Shown here piece by piece: positions 21,559 to 33,177 of a DNA stretch of 64,000 nt; positions within the stretch are counted from its first letter, which is position 1; each line of letters starts with the position of its first letter. This DNA is from Melampsora larici-populina 98AG31 (lineage: Eukaryota > Basidiomycota > Pucciniomycetes > Pucciniales > Melampsoraceae): contig NW_006768813.1 of the NCBI RefSeq assembly GCF_000204055.1, forward strand, positions 558,796 through 622,795, read 5' to 3'. The position numbers and the translations under genes were made by a program. The notes under the pieces are model-generated. The model saw only the letters and a list, made by a program, of their open reading frames with translations. It had not been told where the DNA came from and did not search any database.

Positions 21559-24015
21559 TTAAATCATGGATGGATCAGTGTCAATGTCCATTGCCATGTC
21601 ATCTCCAGCTAGTTGAGAAGCGTAAAATTCCTCCATATCGTGACTGTTTACCGGGTTTACATTTTGTTCACCAGAAGTTACCATCATTACAAGCATGCTA
21701 GGGTTATGCACACCCATAGTCCAGGCTGGGATTTTTCTAGGAGAAACTGGAGAAAGTATCACATCTACCTTGATGAATCTTCTCTCGGATCCTTCCAAAA
21801 CCCGGGTAATTCCTAACTTTTTGAATACCGGATTCAGCATTTCGTCTTTGACTTCTGATAACTGTTGTACCATTGCTAGCTGTTCCGAAGTTTCAGCCAA
21901 TTGCAAAATATGAAGTACCTTTACACAAGATAGCTTTCCTTCCACTTCGATACTAACAATATTGTTGGGGCTCTTCTTGCTGTATAGAAGGCCATATCAT
22001 CCATCAAGACCTGTGATCTCACACACAAAAGGTCCTAAGATCCGCGCCCCATCTGGATATGGTACATTCCTGAAGTTAACCCACGAGGTATCCTGAGCAT
22101 GATAATAATCAAAAAGATGATTGTATGTAATATCGTCCGCCTCAAAGCTTGGCCCAATATTTCTTTGAATTTTTCCAAGATTTGTTGTGTCAGCAGGAGG
22201 CGATCGGGCGAGTAATCTTTGAAGATGACAAAAACAATGCATTATGGTTTGAGCCATTTGTTCTACAAGACAGCGTTCTTTCTCAATCAATTAAGCATAT
22301 CACTCTTACAAAATACTTATTGAACTCACCGACTTTACCATTTGTATTGATTTTCTGCAAAAATCCACACAGGCGCTCACCAGCGAATTCCGCAACCCCC
22401 GACATTGGTCCCCACCATTCCATTTGTGATGCGAGATGGATGGCATAGTGATTATTAGGTCTGATTTTGAAATTTGGGTTGATCTTCTCAGATGTACTCG
22501 TATATTTGTAATAGGCTAGTTTGAATCGCTAGGAATCACCTACCCCAATTACTCTTGATGCCACAATATGAGTGCACAGAAATTTTGCAGTAAGATTGAA
22601 AGGTGAGAATTGGCTTGGCCGGTGATGTAATCTTCGTAATTCCCAAGGGACATCAACTGCTGCCAAAGGCAAGTGAACAGCAAACAGCGTGTGCCATTCA
22701 CTGGCCTTCAGCTTGCCGTTTGCAGCGGTCCCAACACCCTTTGGGATTCTTGTCATACCCGTAGGGACCTTCACCTCCCTTAAATTCTTAAGCATTACAG
22801 CTATCAAACCTTGTGAAAGCCATCCATGAGTATTTTCAATAGCGTCTTCCAATTCATCCAACTCGATTTTGGCTTCATCCAATTCTTGCTTGCCTAGCTG
22901 CTTCTTAACTTTGAATGCCCAACAATTACGGAAATGATTCGCAAGCACTCCCTCAAACCAATTGTGCATGATACCAAGACTAACACTCGTAACTGGGTCC
23001 CAATAAGGGAGTCTGTTGAGCTTGGACCATCGGACACCGGTACGCTGAACCATTTTGTCTTGTTGATCAACCGTCGTACATGCCTTCCAGGCATGTGCCG
23101 CATCCATAACTCCCCTCCTAGTTCGCTTACGTCCAATTATCATTTGTGAGATATTGACTTTTGGACACTTACATCGACAGCAGAAGAATGTGCCTGAATG
23201 AGAGGTGAACCCCGCAACCTTGTGATTCGCAACCGTATCCCCAACAAGAATGCTGAGCCGAACAGTTACCTTGCGTCCTTCCGGATGTCAATGTGTCGGA
23301 ATCATGACTCCACGTTCGAGTTGAAGCATTTGATCAATGAGTGGGCCAAGGACATGAGTTGTGGTATTCATGTCCGGTTGGCTTGGACCAGGGACGACTC
23401 CAGCTAGATAGGTGAACCTGATGTGATCTTGAGGTGGCAGGTTTAAGCAGTGAAGAGCAAAGATGCCAATTGAGGCTTGTTGTCCTGAAATCTTGTTTCC
23501 GAGAGGGTTGAACCAGTCCACAAAGAGAGAGAAGCCCAATTGTAATTCATGAGACGAACTATCTTTGACTGATGATTTTTTGAGTGTGGGATAGAGGGTG
23601 CTCCACACTTGTGACTGGACATAATCCAAAACACCATTTGACTCTGATTTACATTTTTCATCCCATTTGTCAATAGCTTCTTCAACATGAGCTTGAGATA
23701 GAAACCACGTTAACCAATCCTGGAAATCTTGGAGCATGAAAGTTGAAACAGGTGTCCCTGTTTTGCGGTTACGACCAGAAGGTGGAGGTTTCTGATGTTT
23801 AGGGATTATTGATGGCAATTCAGGGATGTTGTGCGAGATGAAAAGATCTGTTTTGCAAGGGTCGCAGTTGCTTAGCTGGCAATATCCACATTCTGTAGGA
23901 GATGTGTCGATGTCATATAACAAAAAGCATGTAGGGCAGCAGACAAAACGCTTGAGTGATGCCTTGAGATCCAACCGCTTGGTGATTGTTCGCATGTCTT
24001 TTGGTGTGGTGATCT
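21559..24015 (-). mobile_element. Second tnp2-type transposase copy, truncated and degenerate
   Basis: Minus-strand reading begins after an AATAG acceptor at about 24015 (ITTPKDMRTI) and runs to 22544, interrupted by a TGA at 23288-23290; a second exon 22486-22330 and the remaining C-terminal frames (22290-21559) follow. Family marks are FVDWFNPLGN, VVPGPSQPDM, GTFFCCRC, a Trp-Asp-Pro block (RLPYWDPV), WGPMSGVAEFAGERL, and the acidic tail DDMAMDIDTD. It differs clearly from the first tnp2 copy, so it belongs to another subfamily. The Asp of the conserved VD.MHN motif is replaced (SLGIMHN). A further TGA near 21997 and an unresolved junction near 22300 show decay. No N-terminal exon could be found upstream. 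Confidence 0.75.
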
Positions 24016-25944
24016 ATTTATGATATCAAGCAAAAAAATTAATCATCTTCACTTTAACAAGTTATTAGAAAACTTCAGTGTAGCAGGAAATTTGAAATTC
24101 AGGATTTCAGATCAATTGAAGCTCTTAGAGGCTTATGTATACTTATTGGCTCAATATTATGTCATCTCATTTCAAAATTATTCTTAAGATCAACATAGTT
24201 TACTTACAAAGTTATTACAAAAAGACAGAAAAAGAAAAGATAAGAAAAATTCGAAAATATAGGTGTAAAAGTTGGAAAATGGTTTTAGGTTATTTATAAT
24301 TAAGTTATGGGTTTTATAAGGTTCGAATATGAAAGAACAACACTTTATTATACAGTAACAATTTTAATCTTCCAGGTTGATAAGGGAAAACAGAAGTTAT
24401 TAGCAGAAAGGTACTTTTTCGAAGTTGGTAAACAAGGGTTATGTGTGTAGTTTACATATGTAATGGTGGTAGTAGTGGAAATTAAGGTTGCCAAGAGGAT
24501 TTTCCGGGATTTTTAAGGTTATAGAAGATGATGTCATATTACATGAGCAAGAAAAAGGGAGTAGTAGCTGTGAAAAGTGAAGAAAATGGGTGAATTTCGT
24601 CAAAAATGAAGGTTTTCAGCTTATTACATATGTCAAATGACGTCAGATTAAGTTGGTAGATAGCTCATTCAACGCAGATGAGTGGATCACATAATGTACA
24701 AACTTTAAATTATTAGTAACGGAGGTGTATGAAAAAAGTTATAAGGCAAATAAGAAATTGGTGTGAATCTCAAATTTACAGTCACAAGTCAACATGTAAC
24801 ACCAAAAACCTTAACTTCACAACTCAATATCTTACTCATCACTCATCAGAAGTAGGTCATATGGGTGTCAGAAATGATCAGTATACCGAGGGCTACAAGA
24901 TGCACTATAGTAGATCAAAATTGGAGCACATCTGAAAAAATTTGTAATCTCAAAAATTGGTTTGCAGCTAGTTTACAAGGAAAAAATCACCTGTATTCAT
25001 CTTAAGAAGTGCTGTACATTAAATAATTGCGTCATTGATCACTTTTGGCTGTGAAAATTACATCATACATTAGTAACAAGATCATTACATTGCGTCATGA
25101 CATGGTTTTTAGGGTTCTTTAGGCGGATTTGACTGGTTTTTGAGGCTTTTGACTGTTGTAGAGGTTGTTACATGTGGAGATAAGTACTCTTTGATGATTT
25201 TGGGATTGTTGTTCCCTTTTCTGCATCTTATACCTTTGTTGTAGTGTTATAAATCATCATTTATTTACTATATTTGTACTAAGATCACTTAAATCCGCCC
25301 CTTCAAAGCAAGGAGAAATTTATTTACGTGTGTTAAAGACTATAAGTCAAATTGGTAATAATACTTAACAACAGTATTGCTAGTAATAACATAGTGTGTG
25401 GACTTTTTGCGCTTAAAATTGGGAATAATACTACACAACATTATTGCTTTATTTCTCTGGTGCCTTCATCTTTTTCTCTGTTATCACAAAGTGGTCAGCA
25501 AGTGCCCTTGTGCTGGTTTCTTTGAAGAAGGCAGTCTTTAGGAAACTTCTACTATATTACATGTAGTAGATTATCCCTTCTTAGGTGTTGTAAAGCTCTT
25601 GTTGAGCTTTGAATACTACATCGGCTGAAATCTGAAAATGATCGACGTATGGGTCCACTATGAGACCTTTTGAGCCAAGGGAAGGCGCCTTCAAAGGCAG
25701 ACAAAGCTTTTATCAATAACACTGGAAATATGGTTGACAAGGCTCTTGTCCTCGAGAAAATAAAAAATAGCAACAACGTCTCTGATGCTGCTAAGACCTT
25801 CAGCAAAGATGAGCTGAAGACATTAGAGGTCTTGATTTATAAGTTTGAGCACAAGGTTTTTGTGGAGCCATCTGTAGCTAGACCTTGTGAATATCTCTTT
25901 GCAAACACTTCTAAAGCATCCAATATGTATTGTTCAACACCCAG
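24016..25944. other. AT-rich intergenic region, no supported gene
   Basis: Very AT-rich sequence with many TTA/TAA strings. A 104-codon plus-strand frame at 25670-25981 contains KADKAFINNTGNMVDK and could be an upstream coding remnant of the following pogo-like element, but I cannot join it with confidence. Confidence 0.35.
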
Positions 25945-28512
25945 GTCCCAAGAAGCGAAATCAAGACAAGCCTTGTGTTGAATCTTCCAATCAACCAAAC
26001 TCAAGTTCTTCTGAAAAAAACCAATCAAAGTCTGCTTGTACTAATGCCACTCTGGCTCAGCGTATATTAGTGTTAGACTGGCACAATAAAGATGGTCGAG
26101 TTCAGGTCAAGACAGCAAAACATTTTGAAAATAGCTTTCCTGGTGTTATTGTGAGGGTAGAGGACTTATTTGAGGACTCTATGCTCACTAAATGGGTCAG
26201 GTGGGGTAGTATTATTTTTTTGTATAATGTTTATATTTCAATTATAATGTAATTACAATAAAAATAAGACTAGAATGAAAAGAGGAAAGGGGAAAGACTG
26301 GTCTGTTTGGATAAATCCAGACAGACTACAGTTAAGTGACTCCTAAGAAGGAGGTTTATAATTATAATAATTAAATGTTACAATTGATGAAGGATGGATC
26401 CAAAAGTCCTTCCTTTAATCTTTTTAAGTAACAGATTAAAGAGTGATATAAAGGTCACTACACTGGTTGTTCTTAAAGTCACCAACTTATGGTTGTTCTT
26501 AAGGTCACCAGCCTGAAAGTAATTGTACGTAGGTCACTAGCCTTAGGTTGTTGGAAGGTCACCAACCTAAAAGAGTTCCTACTTGGGGGAAGTAGAGGAT
26601 CCAGAAAGGGTGAAGGTATTACTTACTTTTAATCAAGGAACTGATTAAAGTAATGAAGATATCACTAGTCTTATTTTTATAAGACTCTTGATTTGTACTT
26701 CAGTGGAACTTTAATGGTTCTTAAAAGTAGTGTGTAATAATTGCTTAGGGGTTTTCTCTGAAGGCTGAGAGAGGAGGGGTTTATATACTCTCCTCTCTAA
26801 ACCTAACTGTAGTGATATTTGTTATTATCACTACATTGGTTCAGGGTTAGTCATTAACATATAGTAATGATTGTTACTAGTGATGCTTAGTTACATATAC
26901 ATGTTATGTGTGATATGTAATATAAGCATTTAACTCTTGACACTGAGTTATGAGGTGTAAATGGTGATTTATTACATATTACATGTTGTTTTACAGGTCC
27001 CTGTATATGTAATAAAGGTTTTGGTACATTGTATTACATGTTACATACAGTTTATATTCAGTATGTAGTATGTAATTGATTTTATACATAGGGTTTTTAC
27101 TGTTACAGGTTAGTTTTGGGTACATGTATATGTACTCAGGGCTGACAGTTATCATAACACAACCTCTAGTCTCAAGTTGGGTACATAATGGATCGAAGTT
27201 GCGAGATAGTTACGAGTCTGATGTAGGACTTGGCATCAAGCGGAGAAATGAGACTGAAAATCCTCAAGTAACAGAAGCCCTACAGACTTGGGTTCAACAG
27301 GCTGACATTGCCGGACTTCCACTTACCGGAGATGTGATACGAGCCAAGTGGTGTCACTTCGCAACACTTTTCAAAGTGCCTCAAGCAGAGTGGCTTAAGC
27401 TCAGTGAAGGCTGGCTGACCAAGTTTGAATTACGCAACGGTCTTAGACAAAGAGTCAGACACGGCAAGGCGGGCTCAGCTACTCCGGATAAGGTCGTTGC
27501 AGAACGAAAACAAATCCAGGATATTACCAAGTCCTACCATCCTAGAGACATCTATAACATGGATGAAACAGGATTGGTCTATGTGTAAGAACATTTGTAC
27601 TGTAACATACTTTTGATCTTTACTAACAAGCCTCGAGTTCTCAACACGTACTGTAGAATGCCACCAGACCGAGCTCTGTCTAAAGACAAACAATCAGGTG
27701 TTAAAGGTGATAAGCAATGCTTGACCTTTGCACTCACATGTAATGCAGATGGAACAGACAAGCTCAAACCGTTCATCATTGGAAAAGCAAAGCGTCCAGC
27801 CTGCTTCCACAAAAAGTCTGGTGAAACTCTTGGATACTACTATCGGAGCAATGCAAAGGCATGGATGACATTTGAGCTGTTTTCAGAGTGGATCATAGAC
27901 TGGGACATCAAGTTATTGGCAGAAGGTTGTTCTATATTACTCTTAGTTGACAATTTTTCTGGTCATAAGGAGCCTTCCGAGTACAAACTTACCAGTATTC
28001 GCCTCGAGTTCTTTTCTCCAAACCTTACATCACATGTTCAACCGCTGGATGCTGGCATAATTGCATCATGGAAATGTCGATATAGATCTGAATACATTAC
28101 ATATGTGATCAATTGCCATGAAAATGAAGTCCCCATTGGAACAATTTTCAAAATCAATCAAATCAACGCTATGGAGCGAGCTGAAAACTCTTGGAATGAA
28201 GTGACTCAATATACAATCTCAAACTGTTATAGGAAGGCAGGTATCATTTCCCCTCGAAATCCCGATGGACCTTTGCTGCACGATCCAAACTCAGCGGATG
28301 CGAGTCTCAACACGGAGCCTTTCATTGATGATATTGCTCATCAGGATCTTGAGCAAGACCTTCAAGAATTGATCTCCTTACGAGTTTTTCACAAATCAAA
28401 CATGATGTCTATTAGCGAGCTCTTAAATCCTCACGGTGAGCATGCAAGCGGCCTTGAAACCTGGACAGCCGAGGAAATCTTTGAATTGATTCAGGAACGT
28501 GACAGTCATTAA
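25945..28512 (+). mobile_element. Pogo/Tigger-like transposase (CENP-B helix-turn-helix plus DDE)
   Basis: Coding pieces 25945-26142, 27140-27584 and 27657-28512 join with GT-AG ends. The first two encode a psq/CENP-B type DNA-binding region (RILVLDWHNKDGRV, KTAKHFENSFPG, then ITQPLVSSWV across the junction), followed by the second helix-turn-helix (GLPLTGDVIRAKW, GWLTKFELRNGL). The DDE catalytic domain shows NMDETGL, LLLVDNFSGH and HVQPLDAGI, the three acidic positions of pogo/Fot1-type transposases. The last intron is 72 bp, but the first junction spans 997 bp, far longer than any other intron here, so another element probably inserted there. The catalytic exon has no stop. The true start codon is uncertain and terminal repeats were not identified. 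Confidence 0.8.
26143..27139. other. 997-bp oversized intron, probably an inserted repeat or solo LTR
   Basis: Lies between GTGTTA and CTCAG and separates the two halves of the pogo DNA-binding domain. It contains repeated AAGGTCACC/AAAGTCACC motifs (four or five between 26450 and 26570), a TATA-like GGTTTATATACTC at about 26790, and many ATGTAAT/ACATGT strings toward its end. That layout resembles a retroelement LTR, but I could not fix TG...CA ends or a target-site duplication. Confidence 0.4.
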
Positions 28513-28696
28513 GATCTCCCTCAACCCGAGCACATTGAAGTTGAAGTACCTCCACAACCATCATATTCTGACTTACTGAAATCAAGTGATGTTGTAATGG
28601 CATACCTCAGGCATGAAGGATGCGAGGAAGCAAGGGCTTGCGGAAAAGCCCTTTGCCGAGCGTTGCGGCAGTTTAGTTCAGCACGTTCAAAGACAA

Positions 28697-28787
28697 TAGC
28701 GGTGTACAAACCTACAACCCAACATGAAAACCCATGAAAACCCAACTTCTTCATGGGTTTTTTTCATGGGTTTTTTCACATGGGTTG
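28697..28787 (+). repeat. Left terminal inverted repeat of outer element
   Basis: Begins TAGCGGTGTACAAACCTACA and continues through alternating AAAACCCATG and CATGGGTTTT units that form an internal hairpin. It matches 33178-33280 in inverted orientation. Confidence 0.75.
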
Positions 28788-28985
28788 AAATCGTCTAGAT
28801 CTCACCACCCATTTGTTGAAAAAGACAGTTGTGTTCGATATATGTAGACTCAACCAACTTCACCCCTTCTTGGTCAACGCAACACACCCAAATAACCCAA
28901 ATCCTTACAAAAAAACATATGCTGCTTGTCTACCTGATGTATGCTGATTTAAAAGTTTCCCTCTCTTCGGTTTGTTTCAACCTTT

Positions 28986-29031
28986 CACTGCGTCCACCAC
29001 CTCCCTTCTCGACGTCGAGAAGGGTAGAATG
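28986..29031 (+). repeat. Left 46-bp terminal inverted repeat of inner element
   Basis: Starts CACTGCGTCCACCACC and contains a perfect palindrome built on CTTCTCGAC/GTCGAGAAG at its inner side. Confidence 0.8.
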
Positions 29032-29217
29032 ACTTGATTTGCTTTGACTTTGTTCCAACCTTACTTCGAGTTAGTTCCACTACTGAGTATGCCACTCAGC
29101 AATTACTGAGAGATGGATCACTGGACGAGCGATTGAGCAGAAGCCATTGAGCCTCAGGATAATCCTCAGACCTTCAGACTTGCTTTGTTTTACATTTATA
29201 TGTTTCCTTTATTTCGT

Positions 29218-29338
29218 TCTACTCACCGTGTTCGTCTAATGTTTGCTCGTCGGCAAGCGCACACGAGTCGCCTTTGTGCCTCAAAGGGAGTCCGTGTGCG
29301 CTTGTCGTTGAGAGACTGCCACACAGACACGGTGACTA
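29218..29338. repeat. Imperfect 120-bp hairpin
   Basis: Outer arms TCACCGTGT.CGT and its reverse complement (ACACGGTGA) enclose a stronger stem, CAAGCGCACACG (about 29254-29265) with CGTGTGCGCTTG (about 29293-29304), and an innermost CCTTTG/CAAAGG. A small foldback insertion within the CACTA-like element is likely. Confidence 0.55.
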
Positions 29339-30194
29339 TAATCCAACCCTACTGACCCAAAACACGAACTCAACTTCAAGTTCATCAACTTGATTCATCA
29401 CCATCACCTAAAAAATCATTCATTAAATCAAACCGGACAAAGAAACTACCTATCAAAACCAAAACCTTTAATTATTCAGAATCAAGTCAAAGAATTAAAT
29501 CAAGTAAAGACAACTATATGTATGATTCATGAAAACGTGAACTTACCTTTTTTATTTTTTGTTTTAACTTTTGGCTATCAGGTTTTTGAAACAAGTTGTG
29601 AAGCAAGAGTCAAATATAATGATGGATTAGACCTTTATGAATTGTACTTCCTTTCTCGTTTGTACACCTTTATCCAAGCTCATTGGCCTTTCTTCTTTCT
29701 TTACATCTTTATCTGTTGTACATATTTCAAAGTTATAAAATCTCTTTGTTTATGTATTTAAAGTAAAATGCAACTACATAATCATATGGGCCTTTGAAGA
29801 TATTTGTAATTCTCATGTTCAAAGGAAGCTCATAAATCGAATACAATCAGAACAGACACAGCTGACCCAGTTAAATTTTTGGCGGTAATGGATCTGATTC
29901 TAGGTACCTCTCGCAAACGTCGACAATTGGAGCTTTCTGTATGTATCATCTGATTTGATCTCATTTGTCTCTTCAACTTCGGAACCTACATTTATTGATC
30001 ACCATCAATCCATTCCATTCCATCAAATCAACATCAACAATAACAATTGGAATCAACATTCAACAATCAAATTGCCTTTTACTCTTCAAATCACTACTCA
30101 ATCTAATCAATCAATTTTCACCATTCTTCATGTTGTCTCATGAATCAAGCTGAGCAAGATGAGGGCGGTGGTACATCTGATTGCCGCACTATGA

Positions 30195-30617
30195 CCGCTT
30201 CAAGACCTAGAACATCAGCTTCGTGTACTTGTATGTACACCAATCACTGCTCAGGTACAAGATCAGAATCCTCGATATTATGAAGAAGATGAAGGAACAT
30301 TTTCATTTGCAGTACCACCTGGTTCGGAATTTATTCCTGCTCAGCCTCTTCCCACTACTCTCACTCCTTCAACTCTTCAAAGCTCAGCTCCGGTCTATCA
30401 TCAGCCTAATTCTCATTCTCAGCAACCTTTGGTTTGGTGTCAAAATGTGTTATATGAACAGCAACAACAGAGAGCTATCGAGTTGGCCAAAATTCAACAT
30501 TCAAATCCTTACCAGGCCTTTCAACAGTTGATATCACTTCCGATGATCCATTTTCTTGTCCTGATCTACTACCATTTACTTGCCTCTCAGTTTCTCGTTG
30601 GACCGGTATCTCTTTAG
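30195..30617 (+). pseudogene. Coding remnant, possible leucine-zipper / Gln-rich protein
   Basis: An open frame of about 140 codons without an ATG. It begins with QDLEHQLRVL, reminiscent of the zipper start of fungal bZIP factors, and continues acidic (YYEEDEGTFSF) and then Pro/Ser/Gln-rich (VYHQPNSHSQQP, YEQQQQR). A short upstream piece at 29888 (MDLILGTSRKRRQLELS, followed by GTATGT) could be a first exon with a basic region. The pieces are not joinable without forcing, so I treat them as a captured and decayed fragment. Confidence 0.3.
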
Positions 30618-31443
30618 ATCTTTAAAGTATGTAGACAATTCACTTGAGTCGTTATAGGTTAAAAACATGTGGTTAATTCTCCCAGACTCACATCATCCTC
30701 ATCCTCATCATAATCATAATCCATAAAGATCACATCAAATTTCTCCAAACAAACATGCTAAAAATCACCAAACTACATGATGATTTCTGATCAAACTCTT
30801 AACACAAAATAAATTACTCGAGTATAGATTGTTCAAGATGTCATCGATAAGTAAATCATGAAGTTCTCTAATAATTGAAATGATTAATGCTCCAATTTAT
30901 AAAGCAATCAAAATAGAAACCAAAGTGAATGGTGTTGCTGTGTGATTTAATGAGGATGGATGAGATTTGTATATGTAAAGTGGGATTGAAATCAAACTCA
31001 AACTTCAAGTTAACTTGTCTCGGGCACACTTTTGGGTTCTTCAGCTAATCGACCCCCCACAAAATGAAGATGAATCCCAATATGACTTTTGATTGATTTA
31101 TTGTAAGATGATTGTGTTCTGATTGAGTTTGAATGAAGGTGAGGATATGTCTTCAATGAGAATATTTTGATTAATTTAAAGAAGATATGACCAATAGCCA
31201 GTCAGCTTACATATTCCAAGTAAAAGAGGCAAAAGGACCAAGCAAAAATACTTCTTATTGTGCATCAATTAAAACCTTCTGACCCCAAATAAGCAAGCAA
31301 TCAGCTTTATCATCTTCCAAACTTGTACCGATCTTTTTCCATTTAAAGAGGATAGTCCATTCAAATCAAGAAGTAAGTAACACATGCAAATCAATTTGGC
31401 TTCATTACATTATGATATGTGAAAAAAAATCTAGTGCTCATAC

Positions 31444-32510
31444 GTGAGGGTTGAATCAGATGACGCCGAGGCGATTGAGATCCTTCATTGAAAGAGTTCC
31501 CAAGATAATTGGGAGCGAAAGCAGTTGGAGCCGAGGTAGCTGGTGATTGATGGCGAGAAGATCGACTACATCTTCTAACTGATCAAGTTTATTTCGCAAT
31601 TTCATATCGGGTACTGTGCCACGTAAGATCAATATGGGATGAAGAAATTAGACCGATTATGATTCAATTGTTTATGATTTGATGGAGATTGAGAATTGTT
31701 TTTAGGAGATGAATGGAACCCCATCTGATCAGGTGAAATGGTGACTGGTGCGAATGCTGTTGTGAAGTGAAGGCTGAGATATGAATCAGCTTCAAAAACA
31801 GGAGAAAGGGAAGATTTGAAAAAAAGATACTGAACTGAAATGATTGATTGGAGTGGATTTGAGTAAAGCAGGAGTAGATTGAGAAGAATAAAGTGATGAT
31901 AAATGTTATAAGATTGAATGACTATAGGAGTTGGACTAGAATAAGGTGAATCAATAGTTGAATGATAATTAGTAGGTGTAGTAGGTGTTCTTTCAGCTTC
32001 AGGAGATGCTAATGAGATGATGTTATAATTGTTACTATTGATAAAAGTTAAAGTGGGTGAAGTACTTGAATTCGGATTGTGATTCTGATTAACAATTGAA
32101 GTTGTACTTGTACTGAGATTATTGGGATGGATGTTGATTGATGGTAGATTTGGTAAAATTGTTGGATTCAGTCTGTAATTAATAAGAAAGAAATAAAATT
32201 GAAGTAAAAAGATAGTTCATTAGTCTAAAAGTGATTTGTGATCTATTTCATCAATTTGTGATCGATTGATTTCGCAAAATGCCTCTTGGAGTCGTTGGAT
32301 GGCTCATGCTCTTGCTGAACTGATAGAGGTAGTCTCATAGAGTGAAGAGTCTTGGATTTGATTGTTGGAACTGAGTAAAGGCCAGGTACGTCGTAAGTAA
32401 ACTCATCTCGTTTGGAATACATCCTTCGGAGGAATATCGATTGGCCAAGGGATGAAACGTTCAGATGAATAAAATCCGGCGGGACGTTGATGCGCAGGTG
32501 TGAGCTTACA
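31444..32510 (-). pseudogene. Decayed minus-strand gene remnant, Ser/Asn/Pro-rich
   Basis: Several minus-strand pieces read well as protein but are out of register: about 32500-32400 (RFIPWPIDIPPKDVFQTR, then TGA), about 32390-32270 (TYDVPGLYSVPTIKSKTL), an ATG-less open frame 32172-31888 (after a TTACAG acceptor; Asn/Ser/Thr-rich with ASPEAERTPTTPT), about 31740-31640 (SPDQMGFHSSPKNN) and 31549-31444 (SRHQSPATSAPTAF, ending at a GTATGA donor). This looks like a multi-exon regulatory-type gene captured by the element. No family is recognised. Confidence 0.35.
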
Positions 32511-32618
32511 GGATTTCAAATAGCTTAGGCTGCTTAGGGGTGCTTAGGATTGCTAAGGTTTTGAATGAGCGGAAGAAATGATTTTTTTGAAAAGACCTTT
32601 CTCTCACCAAACTACAAC

Positions 32619-32664
32619 CATTCTACCCTTCTCGACGTCAAGAAGGGAGGTGGTGGACGCAGTG
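32619..32664 (-). repeat. Right 46-bp terminal inverted repeat of inner element
   Basis: Reverse complement starts CACTGCGTCCACCACC and differs from the left repeat at one position (T for C inside the CTTCTCGAC palindrome). Confidence 0.8.
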
Positions 32665-33177
32665 TTTGCAATTTGAAGAATTCAAAAGCGATCATTTTAT
32701 TTCAAACGATCGCACAATGTATTGTTATACTTCAAACAAAAACTGATCTGAGTTGCCTTTCAGACCTTTGACATGAGACTTTTGAAATGAACACATCGTT
32801 TTCAATAAAAACACATATTGTTTCATCTCAAAAAGAAACTGTCTAAGTTGGCTTCTAAGACTTTGAGATGATACTTCTAAAGCAAAGATATTGTTTTCAG
32901 TCAAATGCAAACAAGATCGTTTTATTTCAAAAAAAGCACAAGATATCGTTTTATTTCAAACAAAAAGAGATGAAACTTTCAAAACTAAAATTTCCTTGAA
33001 GTAGTGTGAGATTCAAATCAAGAAAAACCTTTATCAATACAAAAAGCGCGATGGTTGAGCTGGATGCAAAAAGAGAGATGTGGAGTAAAGTTAAGGCCTC
33101 AAGTGATGACAAGAGCAGCGTGTGGCCTGTGACTCAAGACATGTTTTAGGAGTTGGGGCGTTCAAACCTTTCCAGGG

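Larger units (their letters stand above)
28986..32664. mobile_element. CACTA-like non-autonomous element, 3.7 kb, nested inside the outer element
   Basis: 46-bp terminal inverted repeats at 28986-29031 and 32619-32664 match at 45 of 46 positions and start CACTGCGTCCACCACC. The CACTG ends and the TTT found immediately outside both ends (a possible 3-bp target-site duplication) fit the CACTA/EnSpm superfamily. No tnp2 transposase lies inside; instead there are remnants of at least one and probably two host-like genes on opposite strands. Activity would need a transposase supplied in trans. The superfamily call rests on the ends only. Confidence 0.65.

Noticed and set aside
26200..27140. Definite solo LTR
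   Set aside because: TG...CA ends and a target-site duplication could not be fixed, so it is only described as LTR-like.
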